Shown piece by piece: positions 1-5,848 of a stretch of DNA of 8,136 nucleotides (position 1 is its first letter; the number at the start of each line of letters is the position of its first letter). The notes below the pieces were generated by a model. The model saw only the letters and a program-made list of their open reading frames with translations. It was not told the DNA's origin and did not search any database. The position numbers were made by a program, and so were the translations under genes. This stretch comes from Spirochaetaceae bacterium. GTDB lineage: Bacteria; Spirochaetota; Spirochaetia; SZUA-6; Bin103. Location of the stretch: positions 1-8,136 of the forward strand of contig JAPPKD010000286.1 of the NCBI GenBank assembly GCA_028820215.1, in the 5' to 3' direction.

Positions 1-10
1 CCCGGGCGAA

Positions 11-691
11 TCATTCCGGGAATTCCCTGACGAAACTACGTGGGACCCAACACGCGTCGACCGGCGGCGCTTCCGTGGCGAAGTCCATGACGTTCGGGAT
101 CAGGGTTGCCGTGGCACCGGTCCGCAGCGCCAACTGGTGGCGGCCCGCGGAGTTGATCACCACGTGCTGTATCGGCGGCAGGGTCGGCGGACAGGCCCAC
201 CGCAGGAAGTCGCCGATGCAGTTGCGCGCGAACCGCTTGCGCTCCCAGTGGAAGTCGTGGTGATGGGCGACGGTCGGGATGCCGGTCTCGGCGATCGCCT
301 CGGTCACCGCCAAGGCGAGCGGCACGTGCAGCGGGATCGCCAGCACGTTCTCCACCACCAGCAGATCGATCCGCGACCGCTCCAGGAAGTCGTGGACGCT
401 GCGCTTGAGGCGGGCGCGCAGCTCGTGGATCCGGTCGGTGACCCGTCCATCGCGCACGTCGCAGCCGAAGCAGGCGGCGGTGATCTCCTCCACCTCCGGA
501 TGCCGGAAGTGGGCCGGCGGGCACGGGAACGAACGCTCCGGCGGCGTCTGCAGTTCGCCGCCGAAGTAGTGGCTCTGGTAGCCCAGACGGCCGAGCACCT
601 CCGCCCACTTGAATGCCTCCAGCGACACGCCGTCGGTGCCGGCCAGGCGAAACGAGAGGATCCCGGCTCGTTTGCTCAAGGGAGACCGCAC
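11..691 (-). CDS. GT4-like glycosyltransferase, N-terminal half only (probable frameshift)
   Basis: The 226-residue reading frame looks like the N-terminal Rossmann domain of a retaining GT-B (GT4-type) glycosyltransferase, which would move a sugar from a nucleotide-sugar donor. Visible hallmarks are the opening strand and glycine loop (GILSFRLAGTDGVSLEA, about residues 10-26), a VVEN segment near 112, HHHDFHWER near 143 and VINS...LIPNVMDF near 178-203, which leads into the inter-domain linker. GT4 enzymes are usually 350-450 residues, so the donor-binding C-terminal domain is absent. The frame stops at a TGA (11-13) just where that domain should begin. Another frame over bases 1-17 reads GMIRPG, which resembles the expected continuation, so a one-base indel or sequencing error is likely. 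The start used is GTG at 691, one base past the upstream antitoxin stop. A TTG at 679 is an alternative, and neither has a good ribosome binding site. Acceptor and product are unknown. The fold is fairly sure; the state of the gene is less so. Confidence 0.72.
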   Translation of the reverse strand: MRSPLSKRAGILSFRLAGTDGVSLEAFKWAEVLGRLGYQSHYFGGELQTPPERSFPCPPAHFRHPEVEEITAACFGCDVRDGRVTDRIHELRARLKRSVHDFLERSRIDLLVVENVLAIPLHVPLALAVTEAIAETGIPTVAHHHDFHWERKRFARNCIGDFLRWACPPTLPPIQHVVINSAGRHQLALRTGATATLIPNVMDFATEAPPVDACWVPRSFVREFPE

Positions 692-692
692 G

Positions 693-968
693 TCACTCGA
701 GCACGCACTTCTCAGCCATCAGTCTGGCCAGACGAGGCTTTTCCGAGATTGGCCGATCGAGCAGATCCTGAAATGCCTGCCATTGCTCGTCATCGAGCCG
801 GAACAGCCGCCGGTTCCCCAACGCGTCTCCGGCGGCACGGAGCCCCGCGTCGAGCAGGAACTCCGCGACGCTCTTGCGTGACGCGCTCGCGGCACGCTGC
901 AGCAACGCCTTGACGCTCGGCGTCGTGCGGACCTCGATGCGTTCCGACCGCGCTTCGGAAACGGACAT
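693..968 (-). CDS. DUF1778 (TacA-type) antitoxin, apparently without its GNAT toxin
   Basis: This 91-residue protein matches the DUF1778/TacA antitoxin pattern. An N-terminal ribbon-helix-helix region (RIEVRTTPSVKALLQRAASASRKSVAEFLL, about residues 9-38) would bind DNA. The family's NRRLFRLDDEQWQAFQDLLD segment and a C-terminal tail that normally wraps the toxin follow. In known TacAT-like systems the partner is a GNAT acetyltransferase that modifies aminoacyl-tRNA, encoded immediately downstream. Here the next gene is a glycosyltransferase, so the antitoxin looks orphaned. I chose ATG 968 because a purine-rich GGAGAGG lies directly before it and the length then fits the family. The reading frame extends upstream to 1016, but that part has no family resemblance. 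Local G+C is modest in one counted line (34 of 60 in 721-780), which may reflect transfer. The family call is strong; whether it still has a role is open. Confidence 0.85.
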   Translation of the reverse strand: MSVSEARSERIEVRTTPSVKALLQRAASASRKSVAEFLLDAGLRAAGDALGNRRLFRLDDEQWQAFQDLLDRPISEKPRLARLMAEKCVLE

Positions 969-988
969 CCTCTCCAACCTCGGAGACA

Positions 989-1004
989 CACGGTACCATC
1001 CGTG
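989..1004. promoter_or_regulatory. Short inverted repeat upstream of the DUF1778 gene
   Basis: The arms CACGG and CCGTG are perfectly complementary around a 6-base centre, and the repeat contains a GGTACC palindrome. It lies 21 bases upstream of the antitoxin start, in the 113-base divergent gap between the antitoxin and the metallo-hydrolase. TacA-like antitoxins repress their own promoter, so this is a reasonable operator candidate. I found no convincing -35/-10 pair on the minus strand. The arms are short enough to arise by chance. Confidence 0.3.
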
Positions 1005-1044
1005 CCCCGTACTCACAGGCCGTCGTCCAGGGCACTTCCGGCCG

Positions 1045-1077
1045 TGCTACAGTCCGTCTCCCCAAGGGCAGGAGGTG
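1045..1077 (+). promoter_or_regulatory. Extended -10-like element and strong Shine-Dalgarno before the metallo-hydrolase
   Basis: TGCTACAGT (1045-1053) has the TGn plus -10 layout of an extended -10 promoter, without a good -35 at 17 bases. AGGAGGTG (1070-1077) is a near-ideal ribosome binding site four bases before ATG 1082, and it fixes the start of that gene. The -10 sits in a 16-base block that recurs with one mismatch at 3994-4009. Confidence 0.45.
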
Positions 1078-1081
1078 TCAG

Positions 1082-1966
1082 ATGAAGCTCACCCTGCTCG
1101 GCACCGGCGTCCCCGCCCCCTCGGCGAAACGAGCCGGTTCGGGCCATGTCGTCCAGATCGCCGGTGACACGTTCGTCTTCGATCATGGCCCTGGCGCGCA
1201 CGCGCGCATGCTGCAGGCCGGCATCCCGGTCACCGACGTGACGCAGTTGTTCCTGACGCACTTCCACTACGACCACTTCACGGACGTCCCGTCACTGGTG
1301 ATGCGCCGCTGGGACCAGGGGGCCGGCAGGATCCCCGACCTGCCCGTGTACGGTCCGCGGCCGGCCGGACGCATCTTCGCGTTGCTGTTCGGCGAGGACG
1401 GGGTATATGCAGGCGACATCGACGCGCGCACCCAGAATGCGTCCAGCGTCGCCCTGTATCATGCCCGCGGCGGCACCGGCGTGCGAGCCCGTCCGCACCC
1501 TCGGGTCACGGAACTGCAGCACGGCTCCACGGTGGAAAGCGGCGGCTGGACGGTTCGCGCGGTGGAGACGCCGCACACACAGCCGCAGTTGATCTCGCTT
1601 GCCTACCGCCTCGACTGTGACGAGGGATCGCTGGTGTACAGCGGCGACACGGGACCGTGCGACGTCCTGATCGAGTTGGCCCAAGGGGCGGACATCCTGA
1701 TCCACATGTGCCACTACGTGAGCGGAACGGAGTACAACCAGGCGATGAGCTGGGGTACCGCCGGCCACAGGCATGCGGCCGCCCACGCCCAGCGCGCCGG
1801 CGTGGGCACGCTGGTGCTGACGCACATGACCCAGCAGGTCGACACGGATGGGGTGCGCGAGCGCATCGTGAAAGAGATCGCCGAGATCTACGGCGGACGG
1901 ATCATCGTAGGGGAAGACCTCAAGACGATCGGGACCCAAGCACCGGAGATCAGCGACCCACTGTGA
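1082..1966 (+). CDS. Metallo-beta-lactamase-fold hydrolase, RNase Z/ElaC-like
   Basis: The 294-residue protein opens with the beta-strand MKLTLLGTG typical of the RNase Z/ElaC/arylsulfatase branch of the metallo-beta-lactamase superfamily. Zinc-binding motifs are visible: FDHG near residue 33, THFHYDH (H60, H62, D64, H65), a His at 165 (ETPHTQ), SGDTG with D189, and LTHM with H248. The segment GTAGHRHAAAHAQRAGVGTLVLTH resembles the final conserved block of RNase Z-like proteins. A soluble cytoplasmic phosphodiesterase or other ester hydrolase is likely, with no signal peptide or membrane segment. Whether it processes tRNA 3' ends cannot be decided, and many relatives act on small molecules. 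It has its own strong ribosome binding site and stands between two toxin-antitoxin loci, with 85 non-coding bases behind it, so it looks monocistronic. The fold is confident; the substrate is unknown. Confidence 0.85.
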   Translation: MKLTLLGTGVPAPSAKRAGSGHVVQIAGDTFVFDHGPGAHARMLQAGIPVTDVTQLFLTHFHYDHFTDVPSLVMRRWDQGAGRIPDLPVYGPRPAGRIFALLFGEDGVYAGDIDARTQNASSVALYHARGGTGVRARPHPRVTELQHGSTVESGGWTVRAVETPHTQPQLISLAYRLDCDEGSLVYSGDTGPCDVLIELAQGADILIHMCHYVSGTEYNQAMSWGTAGHRHAAAHAQRAGVGTLVLTHMTQQVDTDGVRERIVKEIAEIYGGRIIVGEDLKTIGTQAPEISDPL

Positions 1967-1990
1967 CCGGCCGACGGTGTGGTAGCTCCG

Positions 1991-2037
1991 TTGCGTTCCC
2001 TCAGCGCGTGGACTACACTTTGCAGGAACCTTTAGGT
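1991..2037 (+). promoter_or_regulatory. Promoter and possible operator of the TA module
   Basis: TTGCGT (1991-1996) and TACACT (2014-2019) are separated by exactly 17 bases and point at the antitoxin gene at 2052. A small inverted repeat, ACCT-TT-AGGT (2028-2037), lies just after the expected transcription start. That is where an autoregulating antitoxin could bind. The promoter spacing is good. The repeat arms are only four bases, so the operator part is weak. Confidence 0.5.
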
Positions 2038-2051
2038 ATGGGAACGACGCG

Positions 2052-2390
2052 ATGCACACCACCAACGTCCGAGAGCTGAAGAAGAACCCTTCGTTGGCGT
2101 TACGGCAGGCAAGGGAGGGGCCGGTTCTGATCCTGAAGGGCAACGAGCCGGACGCCGTGCTGATGCATCTGGACAAGTCGTTGACCGAGACCGAAGCAGG
2201 AATGCGGCCGGCGCTCGCGGCCAGTCTCTACAACGGCGGCGGCGTCTCGCTGGGAAAGGCCGCGAAAATCAGCGGCCTCTCCCTGAGCGAGTTCATCCAG
2301 CATCTGGGCAGCCTGGGCATCGAGATCGTCCGGCAGGACGAGACGACGAGCCACGAAGCCGGCGACGTTTCCGCGTGGCTCGCGTCATAA
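2052..2390 (+). CDS. Antitoxin: Phd-like N-terminus joined to a UPF0175 HTH domain
   Basis: The 112-residue protein appears to have two parts. Residues 3-40 (NVRELKKNPSLALRQAREGPVLILKGNEPDAVLMHL) follow the Phd/YefM antitoxin pattern of strand, helix and strands used for dimerising and binding DNA. Residues 52-95 (LAASLY, then VSLGKAAKISGLSLSEFIQHLGSLGI) are the UPF0175 signature with a predicted helix-turn-helix. The acidic tail ending SAWLAS may contact the toxin. UPF0175 proteins are known partners of DUF3368 PIN-like toxins, and such a gene follows with a 16-base overlap, which supports an antitoxin and autorepressor role. ATG 2052 is the only start that keeps the Phd part, and it sits about 26 bases after a plausible transcription start. 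Its Shine-Dalgarno (GGGAACG) is weak. G+C is lower here than in the downstream operon. Confidence 0.82.
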   Translation: MHTTNVRELKKNPSLALRQAREGPVLILKGNEPDAVLMHLDKSLTETEAGMRPALAASLYNGGGVSLGKAAKISGLSLSEFIQHLGSLGIEIVRQDETTSHEAGDVSAWLAS

Positions 2391-2881
2391 GCGATGCGGG
2401 ACCTCTGATCGCCCTCGCCAAGATCGACGCGCTCTTCATCCCAAGAGATCTGTTCGCGCGCATCCGGATTCCGGAGGCGGTATGGATCGAGTGCCGGGAG
2501 AAACCAGGAGAGGACAGCCGTCGCATCGAACAGGCCGCACACGAGGGGTGGCTGGAGGTGGTTTCGGTAGCCTCGGGGCGGGCTGCTCGTCCTCAGAGCC
2601 TTGGACCCGGCGAAGGCGAGGCGATACAACTGGCGTTGGAAACCGAGAACGCGCTGCTCATCATGGACGATCGACTGGCGCGGCGAGAGGCAATGCGACA
2701 CGGACTGAGTTACATCGGTACCGCCCGCATGCTCTACATGGCGGAACGGAGATCGCTCATAGACGACGCCGCAGTCGTAGTCCAACACATGGCCGCGTGT
2801 GGCTATCGGATTTCACCGCTGCTCTTGCAGCAACTCAGGGCCCGGCATGGCGCCAATGAGCCCAGCGGCAGCGCCTCCTGA
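2375..2881 (+). CDS. DUF3368 PIN-like toxin (VapC-related)
   Basis: The 168-residue protein matches the DUF3368 branch of PIN-domain nucleases, the toxins of VapBC-like modules that cut RNA with Mg2+. The acidic residues expected for the active site can be seen: D7 in VISDAGPLIAL, E39 after IPEAVW, E82 in LGPGEGEAIQLAL and D98/D99 in LIMDDRLARREA. The stretches YIGTARMLYMAERRSLIDDA and CGYRISPLLLQQL follow the family's usual C-terminal half, so the gene looks complete and possibly active. It starts with GTG inside the last codons of the antitoxin gene (16-base overlap) and has no Shine-Dalgarno of its own. That implies translational coupling, so the antitoxin is made first. The specific RNA target is unknown. 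Counted lines inside it are about 60-62% G+C, against 75-80% in the following operon. Confidence 0.85.
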   Translation: MARVISDAGPLIALAKIDALFIPRDLFARIRIPEAVWIECREKPGEDSRRIEQAAHEGWLEVVSVASGRAARPQSLGPGEGEAIQLALETENALLIMDDRLARREAMRHGLSYIGTARMLYMAERRSLIDDAAVVVQHMAACGYRISPLLLQQLRARHGANEPSGSAS

Positions 2882-2910
2882 TTGACCACGCGCGAACGTG
2901 CCGCCACCAT
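2882..2910 (+). promoter_or_regulatory. Possible promoter directly after the toxin stop, driving aroC
   Basis: TTGACC (2882-2887) matches the -35 consensus at five of six bases. The -10 position 17 bases later reads CACCAT (2905-2910), which is only three of six. Transcription from it would begin almost on the aroC ATG at 2919, which has no Shine-Dalgarno, so the mRNA could be leaderless. Read-through from the TA module is the alternative. Confidence 0.3.
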
Positions 2911-2918
2911 CGCGCGTC

Positions 2919-4031
2919 ATGGGCAACACCTTCGGGCACCTGTTCCGGGTCACCACCTTCGGCGAGTCGCACGGGCCCGCCGTGGGCGCGGTGATCGACG
3001 GCTGCCCGCCCCTGCTGGAACTGGCAGAGGCCGACCTGCAGGCGGAGCTGGACCGCAGGCGCCCGGGGCAGAGCGCGCTGACCACCCAGCGGCGCGAGGC
3101 CGACCGGGCGGAGATCCTCTCCGGGGTGTTCGAGGGCCGCACGCTGGGCACGCCGATCGCGGTACTGGTGCGCAACACCGACGCCAAGCCGCAGGACTAC
3201 GAGGACGTGCGCCGTGCCTATCGCCCATCGCACGCCGACTACACCTACGAGCGCAAGTACGGCATCCGCGCCTGGATCGGCGGCGGGCGCGCCAGCGCGC
3301 GCGAGACCGTGGGCCGAGTGGCCGCCGGCGCCATCGCCCAGAAGCTGCTGCGCGAGCAGTGCTCGACCGAGGTGCTGTCCTACGTCGCCCGCGTGCAGTC
3401 GATCGAGGCGGAGGTCGACCACGAGAGTCTCGACCGTGCCGCCATCGAGGCGACGCCCACGCGCTGCCCGGACCCGGCGGCGGCGGAGCGGATGGTCGAG
3501 CGCATCGGCGCCGCCCGCAAGGACGGCGACTCGCTCGGCGGCGTGGTGCAGGCGGTCGTGCGCGGCGTCCCACCCGGCCTGGGCGAGCCCGTGTTCGACA
3601 AGCTGGAGGCCGAGCTGGGCAGGGCGCTGCTGTCGCTGCCGGCCTGCAAGGGGTTCGAGATCGGCTCCGGGTTCGGCGGTACGCTGCTGACCGGCTCGAC
3701 CCACAACGACCCGTTCTATGCCGAGGACAGCCGCGTCCGCACCCGCACCAACCACTCCGGTGGGGTGCAGGGCGGCATCACCAATGGCGAGGACATCGTC
3801 GTCCGCGCCGCGTTCAAGCCGACCGCGACCATCCTGCGGGAGCAGGAGACGGTGGACGTGGACGGCAGACCCACCACCATCAAGGGCCGCGGCCGCCACG
3901 ACCCGTGCGTGCTGCCGCGCGCCGTGCCGCTGGTGGACGCCATGGTTGCGCTGGTGCTGGCCGACCACTATCTGCTGCATGGGGCGACATCTGCGGCCGT
4001 GCTACAATCTTCCGAGGAGACCGAAACGTGA
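2919..4031 (+). CDS. aroC: Chorismate synthase
   Basis: AroC converts 5-enolpyruvylshikimate-3-phosphate to chorismate with reduced FMN. It is the last common step of aromatic amino acid, folate and quinone synthesis, and acts in the cytoplasm as a tetramer. The 370-residue length is normal. Family signatures are complete: MGNTFG...GESHG at residues 1-19 with catalytic His18, RPSHADYTY with His105, GGGRASARE at 121-129, [13 protein letters not shown] at 274-286 and GRHDP at 325-329 with Asp328. The frame could begin at GTG 2898, but family proteins begin at MGNTFG, so ATG 2919 is chosen. No Shine-Dalgarno precedes it, which is odd for a housekeeping enzyme. It is the first gene of a tight three-gene run, and its last codons overlap the GTG of the next gene by four bases. 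Its linkage to two aldolases is not a usual shikimate arrangement. Confidence 0.97.
   Translation: MGNTFGHLFRVTTFGESHGPAVGAVIDGCPPLLELAEADLQAELDRRRPGQSALTTQRREADRAEILSGVFEGRTLGTPIAVLVRNTDAKPQDYEDVRRAYRPSHADYTYERKYGIRAWIGGGRASARETVGRVAAGAIAQKLLREQCSTEVLSYVARVQSIEAEVDHESLDRAAIEATPTRCPDPAAAERMVERIGAARKDGDSLGGVVQAVVRGVPPGLGEPVFDKLEAELGRALLSLPACKGFEIGSGFGGTLLTGSTHNDPFYAEDSRVRTRTNHSGGVQGGITNGEDIVVRAAFKPTATILREQETVDVDGRPTTIKGRGRHDPCVLPRAVPLVDAMVALVLADHYLLHGATSAAVLQSSEETET
4000..4019 (+). promoter_or_regulatory. Extended -10 promoter inside the aroC 3' end plus Shine-Dalgarno
   Basis: TGCTACAAT (4000-4008) is an extended -10 (TGn plus TACAAT, five of six to consensus) within the final codons of aroC. 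The -35 region (TGGGGC at 3980) is poor, as extended -10 promoters tolerate. GAGGAG (4014-4019) is a good ribosome binding site eight bases before GTG 4028. Because it marks GTG 4028, it argues against the internal ATG at 4067 as the start. Confidence 0.45.
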
Positions 4032-5020
4032 GTGAAAGCGAGCCGCAGGCAGGTACTGCGGGCTGGATGTCGTACCGCCCCGAGATCAAGGTGCTGGACT
4101 GCACCATCCGCGACGGCGGCCTGATGAACGACCATCAGTTCTCGGACGAGACCGTGCGCGGCGTGTACCAGGCGTGCGTCGAGAGCGGCATCGACTACAT
4201 GGAGATCGGCTACATCAACTCCCGCGAGCAGTTCCCCCCCGGCGAGTTCGGGCCGTGGAAGCACTGCCAGGAGAGCGACGTGCGCCGCATCGTCGGCGAC
4301 AACGACACGGCGCTGAAGATCGCCGCGATGGCCGACGCCGAGAAGAGCGACTACCAGGAGGACATCCTCCCCAAGTCGGAGAGCGTGATCGACATGATCC
4401 GCATCGCCACCTACATCCACCAGATCCCGCTGGCGCTGGACATGATCAAGGACGCCCACGACAAGGGCTACGAGACCAGCCTCAACCTGATGGCGCTGTC
4501 CACCGTGAACGACCGGGAGCTGCACGAGGCGCTGGCGCTGGTGGCCCGCTCCGAAGTCGAGGTGATCTGCATCGTGGACAGCTTCGGCGCGCTGTACACG
4601 GAGCACATCGACGACTACATGAGGATCTTTCAGCCGTACTGCGACGAGGGCGGCAAGCTGGTCGGCATGCACGCGCACAACAACAGGCAGCTCGCCTTCG
4701 CCAACACCATCCAGGCCACCGTCCGCGGCGCCAACCGGCTGGACGCGAGCATGGCCGGCCTGGGACGCGGCGCCGGCAACTGCCCGATGGAGCTGCTGCT
4801 CAGCTTCCTGCACAACCCCAAGTTCCGCCTGCGGCCCGCGCTGCACTGCATCCAGCACCACATCGAGCCGCTGCGCGAGAAGCTCAAGTGGGGCTTCGAC
4901 TACCCGTACATGATGACCGGCGTGCTCAACCAGCACCCGCGCGCGGGCATGGCGTTCAACGAGTCCGAGCACCGCGGCGACATCATCCGCTTCTACGATT
5001 CGCTGGAAAATCCGGACTGA
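4028..5020 (+). CDS. DRE-TIM aldolase related to 4-hydroxy-2-oxovalerate aldolase
   Basis: The 330-residue protein is a DRE-TIM metallolyase. The barrel opens with [10 protein letters not shown] (R28, D29). The metal-binding MHAHNN is at 214-219, followed by [21 protein letters not shown], which matches the end of DmpG/BphI-type 4-hydroxy-2-oxovalerate aldolases. Such enzymes cleave 4-hydroxy-2-oxo acids to pyruvate and an aldehyde using Mn2+. The DmpG/BphI motif RDGSHA carries the catalytic-base His. Here the aligned residue is Leu32 ([11 protein letters not shown]), although HQ at 36-37 still aligns. The reaction or substrate therefore probably differs, as in the HOA-like relatives found in sugar and surface-polysaccharide loci. 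No acylating aldehyde dehydrogenase partner (DmpF type) is nearby. The start is GTG 4028, chosen for its Shine-Dalgarno, and overlaps the aroC stop by four bases. The residues before IKVLDC are a short non-conserved leader. A synthase role in the reverse direction is also possible. Confidence 0.85.
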   Translation: MSESEPQAGTAGWMSYRPEIKVLDCTIRDGGLMNDHQFSDETVRGVYQACVESGIDYMEIGYINSREQFPPGEFGPWKHCQESDVRRIVGDNDTALKIAAMADAEKSDYQEDILPKSESVIDMIRIATYIHQIPLALDMIKDAHDKGYETSLNLMALSTVNDRELHEALALVARSEVEVICIVDSFGALYTEHIDDYMRIFQPYCDEGGKLVGMHAHNNRQLAFANTIQATVRGANRLDASMAGLGRGAGNCPMELLLSFLHNPKFRLRPALHCIQHHIEPLREKLKWGFDYPYMMTGVLNQHPRAGMAFNESEHRGDIIRFYDSLENPD

Positions 5021-5024
5021 GCCG

Positions 5025-5768
5025 ATGGACGCGCTGGTGCAACCGACGCCCGGGCACGTTCTGGACGAGGAGACCCGCGCCGCGCTCCGGCTGATCAACT
5101 CGACCGCCGTGGTCGACACGCTGGCCCACGCCGGCTACGCCGCGCGCTACACGTTCATGCCGAACGTACGGAGCATGAATCCCGGCGCGCGGCTGGTCGC
5201 GCGGGCGGTGACCGTCCGCTTCGTCCCCGCCCGGCCGGACGGCGTGGCCGACAAGCCGCCCGGCGAGCAGTCGGCGGAGTACGTGGCGTTCGAGCAGGCC
5301 GGTCCGGGCGACGTGATCGTCATGGAGGCGATGCGCTCAACGCTGATGTCGGTCGGCGGCGACATCAAGTTCCTCCGGCTCAAGCAGCGGGGCGCCGACG
5401 GCCTGATCTGCGACGGCGGCATCCGCGACATGGACACGGTCAAGGACTACGGCGTCTCACTCTGGGGCCTGGGCAGGACCGCGGCCCTGGGCACGCAGTT
5501 CGGCTACCCCTACACCGCCAACGACGCGGTCTCCGTGGACGGCGTGCTGGTCCGCCCCGGCGACTACCTGGTCGCCGACGACGACGGCGTGGTCGTCATC
5601 CCGCGCTCGATCGCGCCCGAGATCGCGCAGGCGACCATCGAGCGCGACGACCTGGAGGAGTGGATCCGCCGCCGCCTGGACGAGGAGAACCTCTCCCCCG
5701 GCAAGTACTACCCTCCGGACGAGGAAACCTTCGCCCAGTACCGCGCATGGAAGGCCGGGCAGGGCTGA
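5025..5768 (+). CDS. RraA-family protein (class II HMG/CHA-type pyruvate aldolase)
   Basis: The 247-residue protein belongs to the RraA/MenG-like family, which holds both the RNase E regulator RraA and metal-dependent aldolases that split 4-hydroxy-4-methyl-2-oxoglutarate or 4-carboxy-4-hydroxy-2-oxoadipate to pyruvate and an oxo acid. Hallmarks are INSTAVVDTLAHAGY near residue 25, MNPGARLVARAVTVRF at 51-66, GADGLICDGGIRD with R134 and D135 (substrate and metal ligands in the aldolases), and PGDYLVADDDGVVVIP at 178-193. The acidic residue that often follows at +3 after RD is Thr138 here, so activity is not assured. A charged C-terminal extension (residues 205-247) makes it longer than classic RraA of about 160 residues, and closer to the long RraA-like enzymes of catabolic loci. 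It begins four bases after the preceding stop and lacks a clear Shine-Dalgarno, so translation is probably coupled. An enzyme is more likely than an RNase regulator, given the aldolase neighbour. Confidence 0.85.
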   Translation: MDALVQPTPGHVLDEETRAALRLINSTAVVDTLAHAGYAARYTFMPNVRSMNPGARLVARAVTVRFVPARPDGVADKPPGEQSAEYVAFEQAGPGDVIVMEAMRSTLMSVGGDIKFLRLKQRGADGLICDGGIRDMDTVKDYGVSLWGLGRTAALGTQFGYPYTANDAVSVDGVLVRPGDYLVADDDGVVVIPRSIAPEIAQATIERDDLEEWIRRRLDEENLSPGKYYPPDEETFAQYRAWKAGQG

Positions 5769-5848
5769 AGGCGAGCTCGCTCCCGGCCGTCCCGTTCGAC
5801 GCCGATCCGGCGCACGATGGGACCTTGGCTCACCTGCCTGGCGGCAGG
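5769..5848. terminator. Convergent gene end with three short hairpins, no U-tract
   Basis: The plus-strand operon and the minus-strand GH92 gene end facing each other here. Three compact inverted repeats are visible: GCGAGCTCGC (5771-5780), CGCCG-ATC-CGGCG (5800-5812) and CCTGCC-TGGC-GGCAGG (5833-5848, inside the last GH92 codons). None is followed by a run of T on either strand. They could block transcripts or protect 3' ends, but they are not classical intrinsic terminators. In such G+C-rich DNA some may be chance. Confidence 0.3.

Noticed and set aside
137..913. 258-residue plus-strand open frame
   Set aside because: It is antisense to the glycosyltransferase and antitoxin genes, arginine- and histidine-rich from G+C skew, and shows no family motif.
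2901..2922. Kozak-like GCCACC before the aroC ATG
   Set aside because: All gene organisation is bacterial (overlapping genes, Shine-Dalgarno sites elsewhere), so the resemblance is chance in G+C-rich DNA.
2835..3980. 381-residue minus-strand open frame opposite aroC
   Set aside because: Low-complexity His/Arg/Gly/Ala composition, with no recognisable domain, and complete overlap with a certain gene.
2882..4027. Plus-strand frame upstream of the aldolase, continuous with it
   Set aside because: This part is the out-of-frame shadow of aroC and is Arg/Gly/Ala-rich. The real aldolase start is GTG 4028 with its own Shine-Dalgarno.
3968..5119. 383-residue minus-strand open frame opposite the DRE-TIM aldolase
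   Set aside because: Val/Ala/His-rich mirror of a conserved enzyme gene with no motif of its own; a codon-bias shadow.
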